DNA of 64,000 nt, from NCBI GenBank assembly GCA_934090795.1, contig CAKOJQ010000004.1, positions 1 to 64,000 on the forward strand. Reading direction: 5' to 3'. The notes beneath the pieces are model-generated. The model had not been told where the DNA came from and ran no database searches. It saw nothing but the letters and a program-made list of their open reading frames with translations. The translations under genes were made by a program, and so were the position numbers. Origin of the DNA: an uncultured Bacilli bacterium (GTDB lineage: Bacteria > Bacillota_I > Bacilli_A > RF39 > UBA660). This document shows, piece after piece, positions 26,007 to 34,510 of this stretch; position 1 is the first letter of the stretch; each line of letters begins with the position of its first letter.

Positions 26007-27906
26007 TAATTATGTTAAACAAAGTATGCCATATTTTGTATTGTTATTAATAATTGTTGGAATTATGTCATTCTATGAATTATCACAATATAAAGTTAAT
26101 GTGTTTACTTATGATCAATTTATTTCTGAATTAGATAAAAAGGATGTTAAAGATTTAGAAATAACTGCTAAGAGTGGAGCGGGTGTGTATTATATTACTG
26201 GTTCGCTTAAAGAATATGGTAGTAAAGAATCATTTAAGGTTAATGCACCATTATCAGATGCTGTTGTTAATAAAGTTATGGAGTATGTTGAGAGTGATGG
26301 TATTACTCTTATTACTGGTGAAAATCCGGAAAATAATAATGTTCTTGCTGTTATTTTAAATGTTGTTCCAACTATTATGTTAATTGGAGCTATGTTATGG
26401 TTATTTTCTAAATTAGGAAAATCTAATAATAATAGTATGGATTTTGGTAGAAGTAAGGCTAAATTAAGTGAAGAAGCTAAAGCACATTTTAGTGATGTTG
26501 CTGGTTTAACTGAAGAAAAAGAAGAAGTTGCTGAATTAATTGATTTTTTAAAGAATCCAAAGAAATTTCAAAGAATGGGTGCTAGAATTCCTAAAGGTGT
26601 ATTACTTGTAGGTCCTCCGGGAACTGGTAAAACTTTACTTGCTAAAGCTGTTGCGGGTGAGGCTAATGTGCCATTTTATTATATAAGTGGTTCTGATTTT
26701 GTAGAATTATTTGTAGGTGTAGGTGCATCTCGTGTTAGAGATATGTTTAAACAAGCTAAGCAAACAGCTCCATGTTTAATATTTATTGATGAAATAGATG
26801 CAGTTGGCCGTCAAAGAGGTACTGGTTTAGGCGGAGGTCACGATGAAAGAGAACAAACTTTAAATCAGCTATTAACTGAAATGGATGGATTTGGCGCTAA
26901 TGAGGGTATTATTATCATAGCTGCTACTAATAGACCTGATGTTTTAGATCCGGCACTTTTAAGACCAGGAAGATTTGATAGACAAGTTACTGTTAGTTTA
27001 CCTGATCAAAAAGAAAGACTTGCTATATTAAAAGTTCATGCTAAAAATAAAGTATTTGGTAATGACGTTAATTTAGAAAATATTTCTAAGAGAACACCAG
27101 GATTTAGTGGGGCAGATTTAGAAAACTTACTTAATGAGGCGGCACTTTTAGCTGTTAGAAGAAATTTACCTTCTATTGGTATGGCTGAAATAGATGAAGC
27201 ATCTGATAGAGTTTTAATGGGACCTGCAAAAGTTTCTAGAAAATATAGTGAAAATGATAAAAAACTTGTTTCTTATCATGAGGCTGGACATGCTGTTATT
27301 GGACTTAAATTAGAACATGCAAATGTGGTTCAAAAAGTTACAATTATTCCAAGAGGAGCAGCTGGTGGATATAATATGATGATTCCAAGTGAAGAAAAGA
27401 TTTGTTCAACTAAAACTGATTTATTAGAAGAAATTACTGGATTACTTGGTGGTAGAACTGCTGAAGAATTAGTTTTTGGTGAGGTTACTACTGGAGCACA
27501 TAATGATTTTGAAAAGGCTACTAAAATTGCTAGAGCGATGGTTACTGAATATGGTATGAGTGATTTAGGACCATTACAGTTTGAACAACAAGAAGGTAGT
27601 GTATTCTTAGGTAGAGATTATAATAAATCACATAATTTCTCTAATGAAGTTGCTAATGAGATTGATATGGAAATGCGTAAAATTATAGATGAATGTCATG
27701 CTAAAGCAACTAAAATAATTAAAGAAAATATGGATTTATTAAAACTAATTGCAGAAAGCTTATTAGAACAAGAAACTTTAACAAAAGAGGAAATAGATTA
27801 TTTAGTTGCTAATGGTCATTTACCAAAAGATGATCAAGAAGTTGTAGAAACAAAAGAGGATAAAATAACTAAAACTAAAAAGAAAAAGGACAAAACTGAA
27901 AAGTAA
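25993..27906 (+). CDS. ftsH: ATP-dependent zinc metalloprotease FtsH
   Basis: 637 residues; start preceded by GGAGAG. Two N-terminal membrane helices (about 12-28 and 113-133) flank a small external domain. The AAA+ module has Walker A GPPGTGKT (about 206), Walker B FIDEIDAVG and the second region of homology ATNRPDVLDPALLRPGRFDR. The peptidase has HEAGH near 427. The C-terminus is Lys-rich. It degrades membrane and regulatory proteins at the inner membrane. Confidence 0.96.
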   Translation: MKKNNNYVKQSMPYFVLLLIIVGIMSFYELSQYKVNVFTYDQFISELDKKDVKDLEITAKSGAGVYYITGSLKEYGSKESFKVNAPLSDAVVNKVMEYVESDGITLITGENPENNNVLAVILNVVPTIMLIGAMLWLFSKLGKSNNNSMDFGRSKAKLSEEAKAHFSDVAGLTEEKEEVAELIDFLKNPKKFQRMGARIPKGVLLVGPPGTGKTLLAKAVAGEANVPFYYISGSDFVELFVGVGASRVRDMFKQAKQTAPCLIFIDEIDAVGRQRGTGLGGGHDEREQTLNQLLTEMDGFGANEGIIIIAATNRPDVLDPALLRPGRFDRQVTVSLPDQKERLAILKVHAKNKVFGNDVNLENISKRTPGFSGADLENLLNEAALLAVRRNLPSIGMAEIDEASDRVLMGPAKVSRKYSENDKKLVSYHEAGHAVIGLKLEHANVVQKVTIIPRGAAGGYNMMIPSEEKICSTKTDLLEEITGLLGGRTAEELVFGEVTTGAHNDFEKATKIARAMVTEYGMSDLGPLQFEQQEGSVFLGRDYNKSHNFSNEVANEIDMEMRKIIDECHAKATKIIKENMDLLKLIAESLLEQETLTKEEIDYLVANGHLPKDDQEVVETKEDKITKTKKKKDKTEK

Positions 27907-27907
27907 T

Positions 27908-27939
27908 GTTCTTTTTTTGGTTTTAAGAACAGTTTTTTT
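27908..27939 (+). terminator. Intrinsic terminator of tilS-ftsH
   Basis: GTTCTT (27908-27913) pairs with AAGAAC (27925-27930), followed by a T run. Confidence 0.7.
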
Positions 27940-27958
27940 ACACAAGTTTGTTTATATA

Positions 27959-27967
27959 TGATAAAAT
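27959..27967 (+). promoter_or_regulatory. Extended -10 promoter of parA-parB
   Basis: TGA followed by TAAAAT, 28 bases before parA. A TTTACA at 27937-27942 is a possible -35 with a 19-base spacer. Confidence 0.45.
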
Positions 27968-27994
27968 AAAAAGTGATAGAAAAAGAGTGGTAAT

Positions 27995-28780
27995 ATGACA
28001 AAAGTTATTTCATTAGTTAATCAAAAGGGTGGTGTTGGTAAAACTACTACTAGTATTAATTTAGCTGCTTCATTAGGAAAGTTGGGCAAAAAAACATTAA
28101 TTATTGATTTAGATCCGCAAGGTAATACGACTACTGGGTTAGGTGTAAATAAGGGCGAAATTAAGGCTAGTATTTATGATGTTCTTAATGGTGATAGTCC
28201 AATTAGAAAGGCAATTAAGAAAACAAGTTTTGACTTGCTTTCTATTATTCCAGCTACTATAAATTTAGCTGGTATTGACTATGAATTATTAGAAAAAGGA
28301 CATAATGATTCTGAATTTAAAAAGAATGAACAGCTTAGAAATTCTTTAAGTGAAGTAAAAGATAATTATGATTATATTATTATTGATTGTCCTCCTTCAC
28401 TTGGTGTGTTAACGACTAACGCACTTGTTGCTAGTGATTCTGTTATTATTCCTGTACAATGTGAGTTTTTTGCGCTTGAGGGAATTAGTCAATTATTAAA
28501 TACAATTATTATGACACAAACAAGGTTAAATCCAAATTTAAAAATCGAGGGTGTTCTTTTAACACTTTTAGATTCAAGAACTAATTTAGGATATGAGGTA
28601 GTTGAAGAGGTTAGAAAATATTTTAAAGATAAAACTTTTAATACTATAATACCTAGATTAATTAGATTAGTTGAAGCACCAAGTCATGGAATGCCTATTA
28701 ATGAATATGAACCTAATAGTAGGGCAGCACTCGCATATATGAATTTAGCTAAGGAGGTAATTGAAAGAGATGGAGAATAA
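27995..28780 (+). CDS. parA: Chromosome partitioning ATPase ParA/Soj
   Basis: 261 residues, the short chromosomal type without an N-terminal helix-turn-helix. Deviant Walker A KGGVGKTTT at residue 10, DLDPQGN, and IIDCPPSLG as Walker B region. It positions origins with ParB and in Bacillus relatives regulates DnaA. Start preceded by GAGTGG. parB overlaps its end. Such parAB pairs usually lie near the replication origin, but no dnaA is in the window. Confidence 0.95.
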   Translation: MTKVISLVNQKGGVGKTTTSINLAASLGKLGKKTLIIDLDPQGNTTTGLGVNKGEIKASIYDVLNGDSPIRKAIKKTSFDLLSIIPATINLAGIDYELLEKGHNDSEFKKNEQLRNSLSEVKDNYDYIIIDCPPSLGVLTTNALVASDSVIIPVQCEFFALEGISQLLNTIIMTQTRLNPNLKIEGVLLTLLDSRTNLGYEVVEEVRKYFKDKTFNTIIPRLIRLVEAPSHGMPINEYEPNSRAALAYMNLAKEVIERDGE

Positions 28781-29663
28781 AAGAAGAGCCTTAGGTAAGG
28801 GATTAGAGCAATTATTTGGCAGTGAAAATGTTGATATTGATGCATTTGAACAAAATATAGTTGATAATGCGAATAATAATAATGAAATTAAACAAATTAA
28901 TTTATCAGAAATTAGGAGCAATCCATATCAACCTAGAACATATTTTAATGAAGATGCTTTAAATGAACTTGCTGAGTCAATTAAAATACATGGTGTTGTT
29001 GAACCGATTATTGTTAAAAAAAGTATTAAAGGTTATGAGTTAGTTGCTGGTGAAAGAAGAACAAAAGCAAGTAGAATTGCAGGTTTGGAAACTATTCCTG
29101 CCGTTGTTAAGGATTTTACTGATCAAGAAATGATGGATATTGCTATTTTAGAAAATATTCAAAGAGAAGATTTATCTCCTTTAGAACTTGCTGAGGGGTT
29201 TAAGAAATATATTGAAACTACTGGATTGAGTCAAGATGAGGTTGCTAAAAAATTTGGTAAGAGTCGTTCTTATATTACTAATGCATTAGGACTTTTAAAT
29301 TTACCTTCTCCTGTTAAGGAAAAAATCAATAATAAAGAGATAAGTGCTTCACATGCAAGAGTTTTATCTAAGTTTGATGATGAAAACGTAATTAATGAAC
29401 TTGCTGATAAGGTTGCTAAGGAAAAAATTTCGGTTAGAGAATTAGAACTTATTAGTAGTACTGATGAATCTATTCCAAAGAGAAAACCTATTACGAGACA
29501 AAGTATTAAAATAAACAAATATGGTGTTTATGAAAATGCTTTAAAGGAAAAGCTAGGATTAAGAGTTAGTGTACTAGATAGTAAGATTGTAATTCCATTT
29601 AACACAGAAGAAGATTTAAATAGAATATTTGAATTATTAAATATAGATTTGGATGAAAATTAA
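28770..29663 (+). CDS. parB: Chromosome partitioning protein ParB/Spo0J
   Basis: 297 residues from ATG 28770. An in-frame TTG at 28761 is only three bases from AAGGAGG (28751-28757); the ATG is 12 away with GAAAGAG closer, so the start is not certain. Features: KRRALGKGLEQLF N-terminal Soj-stimulating patch, NPYQPRTYF, the CTP-binding GERRTKAS motif, ENIQREDLSPLELA, and a central helix-turn-helix (LSQDEVAKKFGKSRSYITN). No canonical parS site was found by eye in the window. Confidence 0.94.
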   Translation: MENKRRALGKGLEQLFGSENVDIDAFEQNIVDNANNNNEIKQINLSEIRSNPYQPRTYFNEDALNELAESIKIHGVVEPIIVKKSIKGYELVAGERRTKASRIAGLETIPAVVKDFTDQEMMDIAILENIQREDLSPLELAEGFKKYIETTGLSQDEVAKKFGKSRSYITNALGLLNLPSPVKEKINNKEISASHARVLSKFDDENVINELADKVAKEKISVRELELISSTDESIPKRKPITRQSIKINKYGVYENALKEKLGLRVSVLDSKIVIPFNTEEDLNRIFELLNIDLDEN

Positions 29664-29857
29664 TGAAATATAAAGTTAATGATTTAGTTATTATGAAGAA
29701 AGACCATGCTTGTGGAACAAATTTGTGGAAGATAACAAGAACGGGTGTGGATATAAAAATTAAATGTGTTAATTGTAATCATGAGATAATGATGGATAGA
29801 CTGGAGTTTGAAAAAAAATTAAGGAGAATTATTAATGAAGAGGATAAAAAAGATTAA
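29663..29857 (+). CDS. DUF951 family small protein
   Basis: 64 residues. It begins KYKVNDLVIMKKDHACGTN and has CVNCNHEIMMDR, the DUF951 pattern, with HxCG and CxxC as a probable single metal site. It starts on the last base of the parB stop (TAATG) and overlaps the next gene by 23 bases. DUF951 genes commonly sit next to parB in Bacillota; function unknown, possibly nucleic-acid related. Confidence 0.85.
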   Translation: MKYKVNDLVIMKKDHACGTNLWKITRTGVDIKIKCVNCNHEIMMDRLEFEKKLRRIINEEDKKD

Positions 29858-31367
29858 AGGTAAATTAGCGTTACATCCAATAATTTCATTTTGTATTTTA
29901 ATGTTTATAATAGTTGTTTTAAGTGGTGTGCTTAATTTATTTAATGTTACTACTACTTATAATAGAATTACTAATAATGGAACTTATGTTAGAGAATTAG
30001 TATCAAGTGAAAATTTATTTAGTTTACATGGATTAAAAGTTATATTTAGTAATGCAGTATCAAATTTTGCATCATTTGTTCCACTATCTATGTTAATTAT
30101 TACGTTAATGGGTATTGGAGTAATGGATAAAACAGGATTTTTAGATTCGCTTTTTTATGTACTAACTAGAAATACGAATAAGAAAATTGTTACTTTTGTG
30201 TTATCGTTTGTTTGCATACTTTCTTCGATTGCTGGAGATTTGGGATATATTATTATGATTCCTTTAGCAGCTTTACTATTTAAATATGGAAAGAGACATC
30301 CGAAGGCGGGAATTATTTGTTCTTTTGCTTCAATTGCTTGTGGAAGTGGTATTAATATTTTTATGAGTAGTATTGATACTGCAGTAATTGCTTATACCAA
30401 TCAAGCGGCTTCATTATTATCTAAAGATTATAGTATGGGAGTATTTTCTTTTATATTTGTAATGATTGTTGTGGCAATTGTACTAGCTTTAATTATTTCT
30501 AGTATTACTGAGAAGATAATTGTTCCAAAACTGGGACATTATGAACTTATGGATGAGACAGAAGATTATTTAACTAAGAAAGAAAAAAGAGGATTATTAA
30601 TTTCATTATTTTTTGGAGTTATTTATATAATAATTATAATTTATAATATTATTCCTTATGCTCCACTTGGCGGCAATTTCTTAGATTATAGTCAAAAGTA
30701 TTATATTGATAAATTATTTGGTTATAATAGTTTCTTTAGTCAAGGATATGTTTTTGTAATTGTTATATTATTCTTTATATTAGGTTTTGTTTATGGTTTT
30801 GCAACTAAAAAAATAAAAACTGCTAAAGAAGTATTTGACTCTCTAAGTTATAGTTTAGATAAAATAGGAAATGTTTTAGTATTTATTTTCTTTGCTTCTA
30901 GTTTGATATTTATTTTTAAATCAAGTAATATAGGTAATTTAGTTGTAAGTTATTTTGCAAATCTTATTAATAGTGGTAATTTAAGCGGCATTGTACTTGT
31001 TGCTATAACATTTATATTTAGTGCTTTATCAACATTATTTTTACCTAGTACTTTAAGTAAATGGGCTATACTTAGTCCAACAGTGGTTCCTGCATTTATG
31101 AATGAGGGACTTAGTCCTGAATTTGCCACATTGATATTTAGAGCCGGAGAATGCATTACATATGGTTTAACACCGATAATGGCTTATTTCATTATTTATT
31201 TAGCATTTATGGAATTATATAGCGTAAATGAGGAAGATGGTTTATTTGGAAATATTAAATATTTGTTACCTTATTCTCTTTGTACACTTATTATGTGGTT
31301 AGTTATTATTTTACTTTTATATATAACGGGCATTCCTTTTGGTATTGGCGGTTATGTTGGATTATAG
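29835..31367 (+). CDS. AbgT-family transporter
   Basis: 510 residues with about 12 hydrophobic segments. Matches the AbgT/MtrF family: an N-terminal PIISFCILMFIIVVLSG helix, GIGVMDKTGFLDSL, DLGYIIMIPLAALLF and a C-terminal re-entrant region FLPSTLSKWAILSPTVVPAF. AGGAGA precedes the start, which lies within the DUF951 gene. Members import p-aminobenzoyl-glutamate or export sulfonamides; transport direction here cannot be told. Linkage with parAB-DUF951 is translational coupling rather than a shared pathway, as far as I can see. Confidence 0.85.
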   Translation: MKRIKKIKGKLALHPIISFCILMFIIVVLSGVLNLFNVTTTYNRITNNGTYVRELVSSENLFSLHGLKVIFSNAVSNFASFVPLSMLIITLMGIGVMDKTGFLDSLFYVLTRNTNKKIVTFVLSFVCILSSIAGDLGYIIMIPLAALLFKYGKRHPKAGIICSFASIACGSGINIFMSSIDTAVIAYTNQAASLLSKDYSMGVFSFIFVMIVVAIVLALIISSITEKIIVPKLGHYELMDETEDYLTKKEKRGLLISLFFGVIYIIIIIYNIIPYAPLGGNFLDYSQKYYIDKLFGYNSFFSQGYVFVIVILFFILGFVYGFATKKIKTAKEVFDSLSYSLDKIGNVLVFIFFASSLIFIFKSSNIGNLVVSYFANLINSGNLSGIVLVAITFIFSALSTLFLPSTLSKWAILSPTVVPAFMNEGLSPEFATLIFRAGECITYGLTPIMAYFIIYLAFMELYSVNEEDGLFGNIKYLLPYSLCTLIMWLVIILLLYITGIPFGIGGYVGL

Positions 31368-31388
31368 GAACTTTAATAGTTCTTTTTC
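31367..31388 (+). terminator. Intrinsic terminator after the AbgT gene
   Basis: GAACT (31368-31372) pairs with AGTTC (31378-31382), 5-base loop, then TTTTT. It separates core genes from the secretion locus. Confidence 0.7.
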
Positions 31389-31433
31389 TTTACAATTAAT
31401 TTACGATAAAATTTAAATTATTATTTATTGTTT

Positions 31434-31442
31434 TGGTATAAT
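31434..31442 (+). promoter_or_regulatory. Extended -10 promoter of the type VII secretion locus
   Basis: TGG directly before a perfect TATAAT (31437-31442), 59 bases before the first gene; the -35 is poor. Confidence 0.5.
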
Positions 31443-31500
31443 TTATTATAATAATTATTGTAAAGGTAGAGTATCCTAAATTATTTGGGGTGGTGATAAT

Positions 31501-32616
31501 ATGGCTGGAAATGTTAAGGTTTTAACAAATGATTTGATAAATGATGGCATATATGTAAAAAATGTATGTGATAATATTAAGGATAATTATGATAATGTAA
31601 ATAATGTTATTTCAGATGTTTGTTTGACACTTAACTATTATAAAGAACAACTTAGTTTAAAGTTTGAAGTGTTTCAAGAACATTCTAATACATTTAATGA
31701 TAAGATAAATAATTGTGCTTTAGATTTAGAAAAAATTGATAATTTAATTGGCAGTAATGTTACTAATTTACTAGGGAATGCGGACAATTTTGAATTTGGT
31801 GATAACAACTATTATGAATTAAGTACTATCACTTTAAAAACAAATGATGGAATAAATATTGATATTGGCAATTTAGCAGATTTACCTGATAATGAACGAA
31901 AGACAGTATTAAATAAATTTTATAAAGAACTTGGTACTGCTGTTGTTAATATTGAGAATGGCAATTATACATATCCTGGAACTAGTGATAATGATTTAGT
32001 AAATAGTTTAGTTAGACAATATTATGATAGTATTGTTAAGATTGATGCAAGTGGAAATGTTATTTATGAATCTAATGATTTAACAAAAAATAATTTTTAT
32101 AATAGTGTTGTTAAAAAATATGGCGAGATTGCTAATGTACAAATTACTCCTAAAGATCTTCACTATGCTAGCAGAAATGGTAATCCATTAATTAGAGAAA
32201 ATATTCAAGAATATAATTTACAATTTGCTGTTCAACAAACACCTACGGAAATTGGGCAGGAATATGATTTTTGTAAATGGGGACTTGTTAATGGTGATGA
32301 AAAAACGAGTGATTATTCAAAGCAATTATATGAAGAGACTGGATCTTATCAAAGAGTATACTCTTACTATCCTGATGATTCAAAACATATGTTTATAGAT
32401 CAATTTTATCTTTGCGATGATGGAATCTATAGAGATAAAGATGGCTATATTATTTGTGCTGATAAATATAACTTGGGATATAATGAAGATGGTACTAGCC
32501 ATTGGGTTGGTCAAATAAATAGCGAAAATGCAGTTATTGTTGATACTCCATTTGGATTTGGTAAGGTTTATGATTCTTGTGGTCAAGGTAATATAGATAT
32601 ATATACACATTTTTGA
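31501..32616 (+). CDS. Unrecognised protein at the head of the T7SS locus, candidate secreted substrate
   Basis: 371 residues with GGGGTGG upstream. No signal peptide or membrane helix. Residues 1-100 are helical with regular hydrophobic spacing, comparable to WXG100/LXG targeting domains but without a clear WXG. The middle (about 110-250) is unassigned. The last 60 residues (GYIICADKYNLG, then DTPFGFGKVYDSCGQGNIDIY) resemble the compact beta-barrel ends of cell-wall-active 3D/DPBB domains, a weak impression only. It shares a direction and likely transcript with the next gene (15-base gap). Context makes export by EssC the leading idea. It could instead be a component specific to this lineage. 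Confidence 0.5.
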   Translation: MAGNVKVLTNDLINDGIYVKNVCDNIKDNYDNVNNVISDVCLTLNYYKEQLSLKFEVFQEHSNTFNDKINNCALDLEKIDNLIGSNVTNLLGNADNFEFGDNNYYELSTITLKTNDGINIDIGNLADLPDNERKTVLNKFYKELGTAVVNIENGNYTYPGTSDNDLVNSLVRQYYDSIVKIDASGNVIYESNDLTKNNFYNSVVKKYGEIANVQITPKDLHYASRNGNPLIRENIQEYNLQFAVQQTPTEIGQEYDFCKWGLVNGDEKTSDYSKQLYEETGSYQRVYSYYPDDSKHMFIDQFYLCDDGIYRDKDGYIICADKYNLGYNEDGTSHWVGQINSENAVIVDTPFGFGKVYDSCGQGNIDIYTHF

Positions 32617-32631
32617 GAGGAGAAATAAAAT

Positions 32632-33141
32632 ATGAAGGATAAAATTGCAAATTATTATGAGAATGTTGATGATGCAGCTATAAAACAGGCTGTTGAAAAT
32701 TTTAGAAGTGTTTTAAATGAAGTTAATTATGAAAACGGTGATGGTTTACCATTAAATACTCAAGCAAAATATGATAGTACATTTAACAATGGTACTAATT
32801 ACTTAAAAAATACTGACATATTAGGCATGGTTCAATTATGTAATTCTTGTTTAGGAGTTGTTAGCAAAATTACAACATACAAAACTTATTATAGTGGTAC
32901 TTATACTAATACATATAATGATTGTAGTACCAAGTATAATACTTATACTAATGCCCCAAAAACAATTACTAAAACTGATGTAAACGGAAATATAATATAT
33001 AGAGACGGACAGCCTGTACTTATTGATAATCCGAAAGTTGCAACATATAAATCTGAATATATTAGTGCGTTAACTACTTTGGGGAATTGTGAAAAATATT
33101 TAAATGATTTGAAAAATAGTATTGAGTCTGTTTCTATCTAA
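32632..33141 (+). CDS. Unrecognised T7SS-locus protein
   Basis: 169 residues, GAGAGGAG upstream of ATG. It looks soluble and mostly helical, with a central Tyr/Thr-rich stretch (KTYYSGTYTNTYND) and a DVNGNIIYRDGQPV beta turn. Three Cys residues. No membrane segment or signal peptide. It follows the preceding gene by 15 bases, so the two may form a pair such as a substrate and its chaperone or partner; that is inference from context only. I do not recognise the family. Confidence 0.45.
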   Translation: MKDKIANYYENVDDAAIKQAVENFRSVLNEVNYENGDGLPLNTQAKYDSTFNNGTNYLKNTDILGMVQLCNSCLGVVSKITTYKTYYSGTYTNTYNDCSTKYNTYTNAPKTITKTDVNGNIIYRDGQPVLIDNPKVATYKSEYISALTTLGNCEKYLNDLKNSIESVSI

Positions 33142-33246
33142 ATTGTTTACATAAATTTTACAGATTTTATTTAATAATTATTTATTAAAATAAATTAATA
33201 GTGTAAAATAATAATTGATATACAATATATGTGGATGTGAGGTATC

Positions 33247-33501
33247 ATGAATAAATATTTAGTTACTGTAATCGTTCCTGTTATTAATTTGACATTTGAT
33301 GTTGAAATTCCTAATAATAGAAAAATTGGGACGATTAAAAAAATTTTATTAGCCGAGGTTAATAGTAAAGCTAGCGGAATGTATAATAAAAGTTTTAATG
33401 ATATTAGAGTAATTGATAGAGATAATGGTACTGAATATAGTAATGATATGTATATTAAAGATTCTAAAATAATAAATGGATCAAAATTAATTTTGATTTA
33501 A
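33247..33501 (+). CDS. esaB: YukD/EsaB ubiquitin-like T7SS protein
   Basis: 84 residues with the beta-grasp pattern of YukD/EsaB: KYLVTVIVPVINLTFDVEIP as the first hairpin, one helix (GTIKKILLAEV), and a final beta strand NGSKLILI. EsaB is a small cytoplasmic component that regulates or supports Ess secretion and often precedes the Esx genes, as here. The 105 bases upstream contain TGTAAAAT (about 33203-33210) as a possible -10. Confidence 0.8.
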   Translation: MNKYLVTVIVPVINLTFDVEIPNNRKIGTIKKILLAEVNSKASGMYNKSFNDIRVIDRDNGTEYSNDMYIKDSKIINGSKLILI

Positions 33502-33518
33502 TAGAAAGGAAAGAAGAA

Positions 33519-33806
33519 ATGGCTGTATTAAATATTGATACTGAAGGAGTAAGAGATATTGCTTCTATGATTTCTAATCAAGCTGATGAATTAGAAACTG
33601 AAATTAAGAGAATCAAAGAAAATCAAGAAAAACTAAATTCTTGTTGGACTGGAGAAGCTGCAACTGCTGCTCAAGTTGCTTTAGATGAAGTAGTTGCTTT
33701 ATATAATGATATGTTAGCTACAGTAAGAAGTACACATACTTCACTTGCAAGTGCTGCAAATTCATTTAGTGATACTGATACATCTAATGCTGGAATGTTT
33801 AAATAA
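33519..33806 (+). CDS. esxA: WXG100 protein, EsxA-like
   Basis: 95 residues, the canonical WXG100 length: a helix-turn-helix hairpin with W-T-G at residues 43-45 in the turn (NSCWTGEAA). GAAAGGAAAG precedes the ATG. These proteins are secreted by EssC as dimers and are also needed for system activity. An SDTDTSNAGMF tail replaces the usual YxxxD/E motif. Confidence 0.9.
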   Translation: MAVLNIDTEGVRDIASMISNQADELETEIKRIKENQEKLNSCWTGEAATAAQVALDEVVALYNDMLATVRSTHTSLASAANSFSDTDTSNAGMFK

Positions 33807-33825
33807 TTAGAAAGGAAAAAATAAA

Positions 33826-34128
33826 ATGGGAAAAATTTATATAGATTACGAACAAGCTTCAGAAGTTATTGGAAATATAAATAGTGTTGTTAATGAAGTA
33901 CAATCAACATTAGAATCAATTTCTGGTCTTTATTCAAGAATTAATAGTGGAGACGTTTATAGTGGTTTTTCTGCTGGTGAATATGAAGCTCGTTTTAATG
34001 AATTAAAGAAAACTGCATTTGTTAAAGTTCCTGAAGCAACATCAAAAGTAAATAGACTTTTAGCTGAAGCTAGAAATCAATATGCTGAAAATGAACAAAA
34101 AGCTGCAAATGCTGCAAATGGAAATTAA
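33826..34128 (+). CDS. WXG100-like protein lacking the WXG motif
   Basis: 100 residues, helical, WXG100-sized, directly downstream of EsxA (19-base gap) with GAAAGGAAAA upstream. Where WXG would fall (about residues 43-50) it has VYSGFSAGEYEAR, more like the S-A-G turn in some Esx relatives. An EsxA-EsxB type heterodimer, one partner with WXG and one without, is a reasonable reading. Ala/Asn-rich C-terminus (AENEQKAANAANGN). Confidence 0.65.
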   Translation: MGKIYIDYEQASEVIGNINSVVNEVQSTLESISGLYSRINSGDVYSGFSAGEYEARFNELKKTAFVKVPEATSKVNRLLAEARNQYAENEQKAANAANGN

Positions 34129-34177
34129 AGCATTTAAATATGCTTTGACTAAAGAACTATTTAATTAATAGTTTTTT
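34127..34177 (+). terminator. Double hairpin terminator after the two Esx-like genes
   Basis: AAAGCAT/ATGCTTT (34127-34133 with 34140-34146), then AACTATT/AATAGTT (34155-34161 with 34167-34173) followed by TTTTTT. It likely sets a high EsxA level relative to downstream genes. Confidence 0.75.
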
Positions 34178-34212
34178 GGTGAAAATATATTTGAATAATT
34201 AGGGAGGATATT

Positions 34213-34500
34213 ATGAAAATTGAATATAATATAGATGATTTAAGACAATATTCTGAAAAGTTATTAGCTGAACATGAATCAATGGTTGGAGCTGTTACAA
34301 ATTTAGAAGGACTTGTTTCTAGTTTTCAGGCAAATTGGTCAGGAGAAGCCCAAACAGCCTATATTGCTTTTTTTACAGATGCTATTGCGTCTTTGAAATC
34401 TTATTTAGAAGAATTTGATATTATTGCTCAAAATTTAAATACTGCTGCTGATTATTATGAAAAACATGAGGAAACATATACAAATTGCTTAGGTTTTTAG
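34213..34500 (+). CDS. Second WXG100 protein
   Basis: 95 residues, GGGAGG upstream. W-S-G at residues 42-44 in the turn (ANWSGEAQTAY), followed by a long second helix ending in DYYEKHEETY, close to the YxxxD/E export signal. It lies 10 bases before the C39-like peptidase gene, which suggests it is the dedicated partner of that protein. Confidence 0.85.
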   Translation: MKIEYNIDDLRQYSEKLLAEHESMVGAVTNLEGLVSSFQANWSGEAQTAYIAFFTDAIASLKSYLEEFDIIAQNLNTAADYYEKHEETYTNCLGF

Positions 34501-34510
34501 GAGAGATTTT

